Assembly (NCBI RefSeq): GCF_005981925.1
Contig: NZ_VBVX01000035.1
Span: 1-34,522 of the forward strand
Reading direction: 5' to 3'
Length of the DNA stretch: 34,522 nt
Source: Streptomyces albidochromogenes
GTDB lineage: Bacteria > Actinomycetota > Actinomycetes > Streptomycetales > Streptomycetaceae
Part shown: piece by piece, positions 24,580 through 31,936 of the stretch
How positions within the stretch are numbered: the first letter of the stretch is position 1
Layout: each line of letters begins with the position of its first letter
The notes under the pieces: generated by a model
Told to the model about the DNA's origin: nothing
Database searches by the model: none
Seen by the model: the letters and a program-made list of their open reading frames with translations, nothing else
Program-made: the position numbers and the translations under genes

Positions 24580-24902
24580 GCTGCGGAGAGCCGCACGAGA
24601 CTGACTGCTCTGAGGTCCTGGATCATCTCTACGAGTTCCTCGACCACGAGATGCCCGACAGCGACTGCACCAAGTTCGAGGTGCACTTCGAGGAGTGCTC
24701 CCCGTGTCTGGAGAAGTACGGCCTCGAACAGGCCGTGAAGAAGCTGGTGAAGCGCTGCTGCGGCAGTGACGACGTACCCGCCGACCTGCGGTCCAAGGTC
24801 ATGGGGCGTATCGACCTGATCCGGTCGGGGCAGGCCGTGCCCGAACAGGACGTGACGGCCACGACGGCCGCCGACCGTCCGGCCGCGGCCAACGAGGCGT
24901 AA
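24576..24902 (+). CDS. rsrA: Zinc-binding redox-sensing anti-sigma factor RsrA
   Basis: A 108-residue ZAS-family anti-sigma factor that binds SigR in its reduced, zinc-bound form and releases it when disulfides form. All of the S. coelicolor cysteines are present at the same positions: Cys3, Cys11, Cys31, Cys41, Cys44, Cys61 and Cys62, with His37. The ZAS core is therefore complete (H37-x3-C41-x2-C44 with Cys11). The C-terminal 30 residues are polar and variable. The ATG overlaps the sigR stop, giving coupled, roughly equal expression. It is followed by a long hairpin terminator. The function is well established by homology. Confidence 0.96.
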   Translation: MSCGEPHETDCSEVLDHLYEFLDHEMPDSDCTKFEVHFEECSPCLEKYGLEQAVKKLVKRCCGSDDVPADLRSKVMGRIDLIRSGQAVPEQDVTATTAADRPAAANEA

Positions 24903-24925
24903 CAACCCGCCACCCTGCTTGTCGC

Positions 24926-24968
24926 GAAGTCGGCCGATTATCACTCGAAGGTGGTAATCGGCCGCTTC
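24926..24968 (+). terminator. Terminator of sigR-rsrA operon
   Basis: CGGCCGATTATCAC (24931-24944) pairs with GTGGTAATCGGCCG (24951-24964) with one G-U pair and a 6-nt loop. A GAAG/CTTC foot extends it with one bulged T. It begins 23 nt after the rsrA stop. Confidence 0.8.
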
Positions 24969-25047
24969 GTCGTATCCGGCCTCCCCCAACTCGCTAGCCT
25001 GGCGCACGCATTGAGGCGAGCGGACCGGGACAACTGGAGCGACGCAG

Positions 25048-26466
25048 GTGAGAGCTCTTTCGGTGGCGGGGCGCGCGTACATCCTGTGCGCGCTGATCGC
25101 GGCCGTCTGCTGTGCCCTCCCCGCTCTGCGGCCCGGCGCCGGCACTCCCTGGAGGGCCGCCGCGCTGCTGGCCGCGCTCTACACCGCGTGCGAGGTGCTC
25201 GGACGCCGGCCGTTCCTCGTGAGCGCGGTACGGGTCGGCTCGGGTTCCTTCTTCCCGGTGCTGCTCGCCGCGGTCCTGCTGCTGCCCCCGTCGGCCGCCG
25301 CGCTGGTCGCCGTGCCCGGGGCCCTCGCCGGCCACGTCGAGCGGCGCCCGCGCGCGGTGCGCCGGGTCTGGCGGGCGGCCCAGCTGGCGCTGGCCGCGTG
25401 GTGCGCGGCGCACGTCCGCGCGCTCCTGGACGGCGGTGCGGCGCTGGGGGGCGGTGCGGCCGCGCCCGATTTCCCGTACGTCCTGCTGCCCGCCGGGGCC
25501 GCCGTCCTCGCCTTCTGCCTGGTCCTGACCGCCCTCGACGGCGGCATCCTCGCCACGGCCGAGCGGCTGCCCGCGCGGACCGCGTGGCGCGGGCTGCTGC
25601 TGCGGTCCGTCGCGCCGCACTGTGTGCAGGGGCTGGCGGGGCTGATGACGGCGGTGCTCTGGCGCAGTCCGTACGGGCCGCTCGCGGCGCTCTTCGTGCT
25701 GCTGCCGATGTACATCTCCTGCTGGGTCTTCGCGCAGTACCACCGCGAGCGCGCCGCCCACCAGGCGACCATCCGCGCGCTCGTGCAGGCGGTCGACATC
25801 AAGGACAAGTACACGCGCGGCCACAGCGAACGGGTCGGCCGCGCGTCCGTGATGATCGCGCGCGAGATCGGCATGGAGGAGGACCGCGTCGAGGTGCTGC
25901 GGTTCGCCGGGATCCTGCACGACGTGGGCAAGCTGGGCGTCCCGACGCGGCTGCTCCGCAAGGACGGGCCGCTGACCCCGGAGGAACGGCGGGTCATCGA
26001 GCTGCACCCCGAGTACGGGCACGAGATGGTCCGGGGCATCGGCTTCCTCGGGGAGGCGCGGGCGGCCATCCTGCACCACCACGAGCGGCTCGACGGGAGC
26101 GGCTATCCGTACGGGCTCGCGGGCGGCCAGATCCCCGAGTTCGCGCGGGTCGTCGCGGTGGCCGACGCGTTCGACGCGATGACCTCGACGCGGTCCTACC
26201 GGCGGGCGCGGCCGGTCGGGACGGCTCTGCGGGAGCTCGACCGGTGTGCCGGAACGCAGTTCGACCCCCGGATGGTGCGGGCGCTCGCGCGGGCGCTGAC
26301 CCGGCAGGGCTGGCACCCCCGGGTCACCTCGGACGAGCAGGCCGACCCCAGAGGAAACGTCCCGCCACCGCGCGGGGGCGACGAGCCCCCCGCTCCCGCC
26401 CGGGGCGGCGAGGCGGGTTCGCCCCTCGCCGCCGCGCGGCCGAACGACCCGGGCCGGCCCGGGTGA
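25048..26466 (+). CDS. Membrane-bound HD-GYP phosphodiesterase (putative c-di-GMP)
   Basis: A 472-residue protein. The first 230 residues hold about six to eight hydrophobic segments that form a membrane sensor module of no recognised type. The HD-GYP domain spans about 235-425. Its motifs are intact: GHSERVG (258-264), HDVGKLG (291-297), HHHERLDGSGYP (343-354) and ARVVAVADAFDAMTS with TRSYR. The family hydrolyses cyclic di-GMP, or related dinucleotides, at a bimetal site. A Pro/Gly/Arg-rich tail follows. The GTG at 25048 has GGAG at 25036-25039 (8 nt spacing). A second, degenerate copy lies downstream on the same strand. The substrate is not proven by sequence. Confidence 0.9.
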   Translation: MRALSVAGRAYILCALIAAVCCALPALRPGAGTPWRAAALLAALYTACEVLGRRPFLVSAVRVGSGSFFPVLLAAVLLLPPSAAALVAVPGALAGHVERRPRAVRRVWRAAQLALAAWCAAHVRALLDGGAALGGGAAAPDFPYVLLPAGAAVLAFCLVLTALDGGILATAERLPARTAWRGLLLRSVAPHCVQGLAGLMTAVLWRSPYGPLAALFVLLPMYISCWVFAQYHRERAAHQATIRALVQAVDIKDKYTRGHSERVGRASVMIAREIGMEEDRVEVLRFAGILHDVGKLGVPTRLLRKDGPLTPEERRVIELHPEYGHEMVRGIGFLGEARAAILHHHERLDGSGYPYGLAGGQIPEFARVVAVADAFDAMTSTRSYRRARPVGTALRELDRCAGTQFDPRMVRALARALTRQGWHPRVTSDEQADPRGNVPPPRGGDEPPAPARGGEAGSPLAAARPNDPGRPG

Positions 26467-26611
26467 ACGCCGCTCCGGCCACCGGGCCCACGGGGTGTCC
26501 CGGCGAGCCCTACCCTCCGCCGCGCCCTCCCGAACCGGTGCGCGGCCCCGGATCCCGCTCCTCGGTGGCCGGCCGGGACGCGGGCCGCGGCATGCGGCCG
26601 GGGCGTGCCGG

Positions 26612-27892
26612 GTGAGCGGGCGCGGGCCCGCGTACGCCCTCGGCGGCGTGTACGGCGCAGCCGCCGTGCTCACCCTCTACGCGCTCGGCGACACCCTCTG
26701 GTACGGCGTCACCGAACCCGGCATCGCCCTGGCCTTCGGCGTGCTCATCACCCTCGGTGAGCTCTCCCGGTGGGGCGTACGGACCGGTCCCTGCGCGCTG
26801 CCCGCCGAGCGCGAGCCCGCACCGCTCGGGGCCGCCGGAGCCCTCGCGTACGCCCTGCTCGGCCAGATCGCCGGGCAGCCCACCACCCACGGCGTCCTCC
26901 AGGTCGTCGCCGTCGTGGTCGCCGCCGCCCTCGCCGGGGCCGTGCCGCACATCGCCGCCGGGCACGGGCCGGCCCTCGACCACGTCGTCCGCCGGGTCCT
27001 CACCGTCGCCTTCGCCGCCGTGTGCTTCCAGCCGCTCTACAACTCCGGGCTGTGGGGCGAGCGGGTTGGCCACGGCCCGTACCACGCCCTGTTCCTCGCG
27101 CTCCTGCTCGTGCTCACCGCACTGTGCGACGCCGTACTCGCCGCCGCCATGGCCCGCGCCCGTACCGGCTACCCGTACGGACCGCTCCTGCGCGACGAGC
27201 TGCGGGCGCTGCTGGGGATCGGGTCGGCGGTCTGCGCCACGGGGGCCGTCATGGCGCTCGGCGTCGCCGTCGCCGGGCTCTGGGCGCTTCCGGTCTTCTG
27301 CGTACCGCTGCTGCTGACCCAGCTGTCCTTCCGCCGGTACGCCGCGGTCCGTACGACGTACCGCCAGACCATCACCTCGCTCGCCCGCGCCACCGAGATC
27401 GCCGGCTACACCCCCCAGGGCCACGCCCGCCGCGTCGCCCTGCTCAGCCGGGCCGTCGGGCGAGAGCTGGGGCTCTCCGAGCCGGACCTGACCGTCCTGG
27501 AGTACGCGGCGCTGATGCACGACATCGGGCAGCTCTCCCTCCTCGACCCCGTCCAGGGCGGGGCCACCGCCTCGCTCCCGCCCGCCGAGCAGCGCCGCAT
27601 CGCCCTGCTCGGGGGAGCGGTCGTACGCCAGACCGGGGTCCCCGCCGAGGTGGCGGTCGTCGTGGAGCGGCAGGCCGACCCCTACCGGGAGCAGCCGCTT
27701 TCCGCCCGTATCGTCCGCGCCGTCAACGCATACGACGATCTCTCGGGGGAAAGCGGAGGTGGACTGGGCGGGCCGCTCAGCGCCCTGGAACAGCTGCGTC
27801 TCGGGACCGGCCACGACTATCAGCCCGAGGTCGTGGAATCCCTGGCGCGCGTCCTGGCCCGGGGCGGTCTGACCCCGTCCCCACCTGGGTAA
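26612..27892 (+). CDS. Degenerate HD-domain membrane protein, paralogue of upstream HD-GYP
   Basis: A 426-residue protein with the same plan as its neighbour: about 240 residues of hydrophobic segments, then an HD-GYP-like domain (about 250-415). His271 (QGHARRV) and HD (303-304, MHDIGQLSLL) survive. However, the Lys of HDxGK is Gln, the HHExxDGxGYP stretch has decayed to VERQADPYREQPLSARIV, and VADxFDAMTS is now VNAYDDLSG. It is therefore probably not a phosphodiesterase but may bind a ligand or pair with the intact copy. I chose GTG 26612; a GTG at 26495 would add 39 Arg/Pro-rich residues. Neither has a strong ribosome-binding site. The 145 nt between the paralogues hold no clear feature. 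Confidence 0.82.
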   Translation: MSGRGPAYALGGVYGAAAVLTLYALGDTLWYGVTEPGIALAFGVLITLGELSRWGVRTGPCALPAEREPAPLGAAGALAYALLGQIAGQPTTHGVLQVVAVVVAAALAGAVPHIAAGHGPALDHVVRRVLTVAFAAVCFQPLYNSGLWGERVGHGPYHALFLALLLVLTALCDAVLAAAMARARTGYPYGPLLRDELRALLGIGSAVCATGAVMALGVAVAGLWALPVFCVPLLLTQLSFRRYAAVRTTYRQTITSLARATEIAGYTPQGHARRVALLSRAVGRELGLSEPDLTVLEYAALMHDIGQLSLLDPVQGGATASLPPAEQRRIALLGGAVVRQTGVPAEVAVVVERQADPYREQPLSARIVRAVNAYDDLSGESGGGLGGPLSALEQLRLGTGHDYQPEVVESLARVLARGGLTPSPPG

Positions 27893-28007
27893 CCCATGGG
27901 TAATGAGCGGCCCTCCGACCCGGCATGGTTGGATGCGAAGAAGAGGAACAAGAGGGCGTCCGGGGGGACTGACCTTCAGCGACCGGCAGGCGGGACAGGC
28001 GGGAATC

Positions 28008-28994
28008 GTGAAGATCTTCGGGAAGGTACGGCATCGGCCATCCGCCTCGTGGCGGCAGGCCACCGACCGCGCGTTCACGCTGATCGGCGACGGTCGGTAC
28101 GAGGACGCGGGGGCTCTGCTGACGCGCGCGGCGGACCTCGAACCCTGGTTGTCCGAGTCCTGGTTCAATCTCGCGCTGCTGCACAAGTTCCGGCACGACT
28201 GGGAGCAGGCGCGCTCCGCCGGGCTGCGCGCCGTCGCGCTCCTCGACCGGGAGACGGGCGCACCGGACTGGTGGAACGTCGGCATCGCGGCCACCGCCCT
28301 CCAGGACTGGCCGCTGGCCCGCCGTGCCTGGCAGGCGTACGGCCTGAAGGTGCCGGGGGAGCCCACCGAGAGCGGCGAGCCGCACGGCATGGAGCTGGGC
28401 AGCGCCGCTGTGCGCCTCTCGCCGGAGGGCGAGGCCGAGGTCGTGTGGGGCCGCAGGCTCGACCCGGCGCGGATAGAGGTTCTGTCGATCCCGCTGCCGT
28501 CGTCCGGGCGGCGCTGGGGCGAGGTCGTCCTGCACGACGGCGTGCCGCACGGCGAGCGCGTGACCGCCGCCGGCCCGTCGTTCCCCGTGTTCGACGAGAT
28601 CGAGCTGTGGGCCCCGTCGCCAGTGCCGACCTGGGTGGTGCTCCTGGAAGCCGCGACGGAGGCCGACCGGGACGCCCTGGAGCGGCTGGCCGCCGACGCG
28701 GGGTTCGCCGCTGAGGACTGGTCGTCGTCCGTGCGGCTGCTGTGCCGGTCCTGCTCCGAGTCGCAGATGCCCAGCGACGAGGGCGACGGCGAGCACCTCG
28801 ACCCGCACGACCACAGCGAGCCCGGCCACCCCGGGCCGCTCGGGCACCGCACGGCCGGCGCCGGTGAGCTGTGGCTGCCGGAGCGCGAGTGCGGCATCGC
28901 GGCGCCCGCCGGGCTGGTGCGCGGGCTGCTCGACGGATGGGTCGCCGACAATCCCGACAGCCGTGAGTGGCGGGATCTGGAAGAAGTCTGCTGA
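28008..28994 (+). CDS. Tetratricopeptide-repeat protein with Cys/His/Asp-rich segment
   Basis: A 328-residue soluble protein conserved in Streptomyces. The N-terminal 110 residues form two or three TPR units (ATDRAFTLIGDGRYEDAGALL, SWFNLALLHKFRHDWEQARSAG, WWNVGIAATALQDWPLARRAW). The rest is a beta-rich domain of unknown type (for example VLSIPLPSSGRRWGEVVLHDG). Near residues 245-285 there is CRSCSES followed by an Asp/His-rich run (GEHLDPHDHSEPGH), which could bind a metal. I chose the GTG at 28008, giving MKIFGKVRHRP, as the most natural start; an ATG at 27903 would add 35 Arg-rich residues. The ribosome-binding site is poor (GGGA 3 nt upstream). Function unknown. Confidence 0.8.
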   Translation: MKIFGKVRHRPSASWRQATDRAFTLIGDGRYEDAGALLTRAADLEPWLSESWFNLALLHKFRHDWEQARSAGLRAVALLDRETGAPDWWNVGIAATALQDWPLARRAWQAYGLKVPGEPTESGEPHGMELGSAAVRLSPEGEAEVVWGRRLDPARIEVLSIPLPSSGRRWGEVVLHDGVPHGERVTAAGPSFPVFDEIELWAPSPVPTWVVLLEAATEADRDALERLAADAGFAAEDWSSSVRLLCRSCSESQMPSDEGDGEHLDPHDHSEPGHPGPLGHRTAGAGELWLPERECGIAAPAGLVRGLLDGWVADNPDSREWRDLEEVC

Positions 28995-29010
28995 GAGGTC
29001 CGCCCCCGCC

Positions 29011-29031
29011 TGCCCGTAGGCTGTACGGGCA
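29011..29031 (+). terminator. Hairpin between TPR gene and def
   Basis: TGCCCGTA (29011-29018) pairs with TACGGGCA (29024-29031) around a 5-nt loop, 17 nt after the TPR stop. There is no T-tract. The TAGGCT inside it could instead be a -10 box for def; the two readings cannot be separated by eye. Confidence 0.35.
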
Positions 29032-29091
29032 TCGGATCCGGTACTGCCGGGTTCTTGGGTTTCTTGGCTTTGAGGAAGGCGTACGGCGGAC

Positions 29092-29739
29092 ATGGCGCAG
29101 CAGGAGACGGACCAGCAGGAGACGGACCAGCAGGCCGGCGACGACGGGTTCGTCGTGGACACGGAGAACACCGAGGAGCGCGAGCAGGCGTACCGCGAGC
29201 GCGGCACCGCCCGTCCCATCACCGTCGTCGGGAACCCGGTCCTGCACAAGGAGTGCAAGGACGTCACGGAGTTCGACGACAAGCTGGCCGCGCTGATCGA
29301 CGACATGTTCGCCAGCCAGCGCGCCGCCGAGGGCGTCGGCCTGGCCGCCAACCAGATCGGTGTCGACCTCAAGGTCTTCGTCTACGACTGCCCGGACGAC
29401 GACGGCGTGCGTCACGTCGGCGTGGTCTGCAACCCGGTGCTTCAGGAGCTTTCGCAGGAGCAGCGCCGGCTCGACGAGTCCAACGAGGGCTGCCTGTCCG
29501 TCCCGACGGCGTACGCCGAGCTGGGCCGCCCCGACTACGCGGAGGTCCACGGCCAGGACGCCCAGGGCAACCCGATCAAGGTGCGCGGCACGGGCTACTT
29601 CGCGCGGTGCCTCCAGCACGAGACGGACCACCTGTACGGCTACCTCTACATCGACCGCCTGTCGAAGCGCGACCGCAAGGACGCGCTGAAGCAGATGGCC
29701 GAGGGCACGCCCCGCTACGAGACCGTCCCGAACGACTGA
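29092..29739 (+). CDS. def: Peptide deformylase
   Basis: A 215-residue metal-dependent deformylase that removes the formyl group from the initiator Met of nascent proteins. The three motifs are intact: [10 protein letters not shown] (81-90), EGCLS (132-136, metal ligand Cys134) and QHETDH (175-180, ligands His176 and His180, catalytic Glu177). The first 40 residues are an acidic Gln/Glu/Asp-rich extension. It begins with a direct DNA repeat (CAGCAGGAGACGGAC twice at 29098-29127, then a partial third) that encodes QQETD twice. The ATG at 29092 is the first available; GAGGAAGG lies about 12 nt upstream. Confidence 0.95.
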   Translation: MAQQETDQQETDQQAGDDGFVVDTENTEEREQAYRERGTARPITVVGNPVLHKECKDVTEFDDKLAALIDDMFASQRAAEGVGLAANQIGVDLKVFVYDCPDDDGVRHVGVVCNPVLQELSQEQRRLDESNEGCLSVPTAYAELGRPDYAEVHGQDAQGNPIKVRGTGYFARCLQHETDHLYGYLYIDRLSKRDRKDALKQMAEGTPRYETVPND

Positions 29740-29787
29740 TTGACCCGCCGTTGCCGTGGGGCGACCGCCATTGGTCCGACAAATGAC

Positions 29788-29815
29788 CAGGGCGGCCGCC
29801 CTGTTGACGCGCGTC
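29788..29815. repeat. Two palindromes upstream of M15 peptidase gene
   Basis: CAGGGCGGCCGCCCTG (29788-29803) is a perfect 16-bp palindrome, and GACGCGCGTC (29806-29815) a perfect 10-bp one 2 nt later. The first lies 49 nt after the def stop and may act as its terminator. The second overlaps the -35 box of the next gene. Confidence 0.5.
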
Positions 29816-29832
29816 GACGGGCCCGTCAGTCT
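29804..29832 (+). promoter_or_regulatory. Candidate promoter of M15 peptidase gene
   Basis: TTGACG (29804-29809), a 17-nt spacer and CAGTCT (29827-29832), 43 nt before the ATG. The -35 box is good and the -10 box is poor. Confidence 0.4.
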
Positions 29833-29875
29833 CGGGCGTGCCCCCCGCTCCCGCGCTCCTCGGTATGGAGGTCCC

Positions 29876-30616
29876 ATGCTCCGACGTACGGCGAGAACCG
29901 TTCTCTGTCTTGTCATGCTCATGGTCGCCGGATTGGCCGGTACGGTCGCCACGGCCGGCACCGCGCACGCCGACGGCTGCTACACCTGGTCCCGCACCCT
30001 GTCCCAGGGCGCCACCGGGGCCGACGTCACCCAGCTGCAGATCCGGCTCGGCGGCTACCCCGGTTACGGCGCCGTACTCGGCATCGACGGCGACTACGGT
30101 CCCGCCACGACCGCGGCGGTCAAGCGCTTCCAGTCCGCGTACGGGCTCGCCGCCGACGGCGTCGCGGGACCGGCCACCTTCAGCAAGCTCTACGCCCTCC
30201 AGGACGACGACTGCACGCCCGTCCACTTCAGCTACGCCGAACTCAACGACTGCAACAGCACCTGGGCGGGCGGCGCCGTGAGCGCGGCCACCGCCAAGTC
30301 CAACGCCCTGCGCACCATGTGGAAACTGGAGGCGCTGCGGCACGCGCTGGGCGACCAGCCGATCACCGTCACCAGCGGATTCCGCTCCCAGGCGTGCAAC
30401 GACGCGGTCGGCGGGGCGGCCGGCAGCCGTCACCTGTACGGCGACGCCGCCGACCTCGGCTCCGGCCCGCACTCCCTGTGCACCCTGGCCAAGCAGGCCC
30501 GCAACCACGGCTTCAACGGCATCCTCGGCCCGGGATACCCCGGCCACAGCGACCACACCCACCTGGACCACCGCGCGAGCCGCTTCTGGTCGGCGTCCGG
30601 CTGCGGCGTCTCCTGA
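29876..30616 (+). CDS. Secreted zinc M15-family peptidase (D-Ala-D-Ala carboxypeptidase-like)
   Basis: A 246-residue exported peptidoglycan enzyme. A signal peptide (residues 1-32, Arg-rich start, hydrophobic LCLVMLMVAGLAG, cleavage after AHA) precedes a PG_binding_1 domain (about 42-107, with GADVTQLQIRLGGYPGYG and DGDYGPATTAAVKRFQ). The M15_3 catalytic domain follows (about 140-235). Its zinc ligands are in SRHLYGDAAD (His186, Asp193) and DHTHLD (His229). The arrangement is that of the Streptomyces albus G zinc DD-peptidase. It should trim D-Ala-D-Ala stem peptides in the wall. The ATG at 29876 has GGAGG at 29867-29871, rather close. A shared hairpin follows the stop. Confidence 0.92.
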   Translation: MLRRTARTVLCLVMLMVAGLAGTVATAGTAHADGCYTWSRTLSQGATGADVTQLQIRLGGYPGYGAVLGIDGDYGPATTAAVKRFQSAYGLAADGVAGPATFSKLYALQDDDCTPVHFSYAELNDCNSTWAGGAVSAATAKSNALRTMWKLEALRHALGDQPITVTSGFRSQACNDAVGGAAGSRHLYGDAADLGSGPHSLCTLAKQARNHGFNGILGPGYPGHSDHTHLDHRASRFWSASGCGVS

Positions 30617-30621
30617 GCCGT

Positions 30622-30672
30622 CTTCCGGGGGCCCGGCCACGAGCCTAGGCGGCCAGCGCCGGCCCCCGGAAG
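30622..30672. terminator. Hairpin between convergent M15 peptidase and AraC regulator
   Basis: CTTCCGGGGGCC (30622-30633) pairs perfectly with GGCCCCCGGAAG (30661-30672). The 27-nt loop holds the stop codon of the minus-strand regulator, so the stem uses its last coding bases. It probably works on both strands. Confidence 0.5.
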
Positions 30673-31613
30673 GTGCGGCGGTACGCGTTCGGAGTGGTCC
30701 CCAGGGACCGTACGAACTGATGGCGCAGCGCCGCCGCGTTCCCGAAGCCCGCGCGGCCCGCGATCGCGTCCACCGTGTCGTCCGTCGCCTCCAGCAACTC
30801 CTGCGCCAGCAGCACCCGCTGGCGCAGCAGCCAGCGGTACGGCGTCGTGCCCGTCTCCTGGAGGAAGCGCCGCGCGAACGTCCGGGGCGACATGTGCGCC
30901 CGGTCGGCGAGCTGCTCCACGGTCATCTCCTGGTCCAGGTGCCGCTCCATCCAGCTCAGCACCCCGCCCACGGTGTCGCAGCGCACGTGGGTCAGCGGGC
31001 GCTCGATGTACTGCGCCTGGCCGCCGTCGCGGTGCGGCGGGACGACCATGCGGCGGGCGATCGTGTTGGCCACCTCGGACCCGTGCTCCTGGCGGATCAG
31101 GTGCAGGCAGGCGTCGATCCCGGCCGCGGTACCGGCCGACGTGATGACCGCGCCCTCGTCGACGTACAGCACGTCGGGTTCGACCTTGGCGCGCGGATGG
31201 CGGCGGGCCAGCTCCGCGGAGTGCCGCCAGTGGGTCGTGCACCGGCGCCCGTCCAGCAGCCCCGCCGCCCCGAGCACGAACGCGCCCGAGCAGACGCTGA
31301 GCACCCGGGCCCCGCGGTCGACGGCCCGGCGCAGGGCGTCCAGGAGCGGCTCGGGGTAGGTGCGGGCCTCGCAGTGCTGGTCGGCGGGGATGGCGATGAG
31401 GTCGGCGCTCTCCAGCCGGTCCAGGCCGTGCGGCACGGAGATGGAGAAGGCGCCGGAACGGGCGGCGATCGGGCCCGGCTCGGCGGCGCAGACCGCGAAG
31501 TCGTAGACCGGCAGCCCCTGATCGCTGCGATCGATCCCGAACACCTCGCAGATCACGCCCAGTTCGAAGGGGTTCACTCCGTCGACGAGAGCCACGGCCA
31601 CGTTTTTCAGCAT
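30645..31613 (-). CDS. GlxA-family AraC-type transcriptional regulator
   Basis: A 322-residue regulator. The N-terminal DJ-1/PfpI-like domain (about 1-170) has the elbow SVCSGAFVLGAAGLL with Cys108 and no protease function is expected. The C-terminal AraC double helix-turn-helix (about 215-315) includes MTVEQLADRAHMSPRTFARRF and VDAIAGRAGFGNAAALRHQF with TTPNAYRRTF. GlxA-type regulators sense small metabolites or redox state, but the ligand is not readable here. The ATG at 31613 has no Shine-Dalgarno sequence. Upstream, between it and a divergent small gene, lies an inverted repeat that could be its operator. It is the only AraC-type gene near nrdB, which matters because S. coelicolor has an AraC-type nrdS behind nrdAB. 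Confidence 0.9.
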   Translation of the reverse strand: MLKNVAVALVDGVNPFELGVICEVFGIDRSDQGLPVYDFAVCAAEPGPIAARSGAFSISVPHGLDRLESADLIAIPADQHCEARTYPEPLLDALRRAVDRGARVLSVCSGAFVLGAAGLLDGRRCTTHWRHSAELARRHPRAKVEPDVLYVDEGAVITSAGTAAGIDACLHLIRQEHGSEVANTIARRMVVPPHRDGGQAQYIERPLTHVRCDTVGGVLSWMERHLDQEMTVEQLADRAHMSPRTFARRFLQETGTTPYRWLLRQRVLLAQELLEATDDTVDAIAGRAGFGNAAALRHQFVRSLGTTPNAYRRTFRGPALAA

Positions 31614-31622
31614 GCACTCAGT

Positions 31623-31659
31623 GTGGCAGTAATTCGCGGTTCCATGACAGTCCTGCCAC
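31623..31659. promoter_or_regulatory. Inverted repeat in divergent promoter region
   Basis: GTGGCAG (31623-31629) and CTGCCAC (31653-31659) are perfect inverted copies. Their centres are 30 bp apart, about three helical turns, so both face the same side of the helix. They lie between the GlxA-type regulator and the divergent small gene, a plausible operator position. Confidence 0.45.
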
Positions 31660-31694
31660 TGACTTTTCTTCGTCCCGAGGACCAGAGTGGACGC

Positions 31695-31913
31695 ATGGCA
31701 ACCTTCCTGAACTACCTCGTGGTCCTCGTACTCTTCATCCTCCTCACCCTCCCGTCGTTCCTCGGGCACGCCAGGGACCGCCGGATCGACCGGCAGCTCA
31801 GGCAGGCCGAGAACCCCCGCCCGCGCCGGCCCGAGACCCTCCGCGGCGCCCCCGGACGGCGGCCGGTGCGGCGGACCGTCGCGGCGGACGCGCTGTCGTC
31901 GGCCGGCAGGTGA
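31695..31913 (+). CDS. Small membrane protein with basic tail
   Basis: A 72-residue protein. One N-terminal helix (about residues 4-24, FLNYLVVLVLFILLTLPSFLG) is followed by a strongly basic tail (HARDRRIDRQLRQAE and then Pro/Arg-rich sequence). By the positive-inside rule the tail is cytoplasmic. The ATG at 31695 follows CAGAGTGGACGC, a weak ribosome-binding site; GAGGA lies 13 nt upstream. It is divergent from the GlxA-type regulator and convergent with the TPR gene downstream (23 nt apart). The clear helix-plus-tail pattern and the lack of a competing gene here support it. Function unknown. Confidence 0.65.
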   Translation: MATFLNYLVVLVLFILLTLPSFLGHARDRRIDRQLRQAENPRPRRPETLRGAPGRRPVRRTVAADALSSAGR

Positions 31914-31936
31914 ACGATCAGCCCCCGGTTCACCGG

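Noticed and set aside
28001..28027. GGGAAT before the TPR gene as a SigR promoter
   Set aside because: No GTT follows at 18 or 19 nt, and it lies directly at the proposed start codon.
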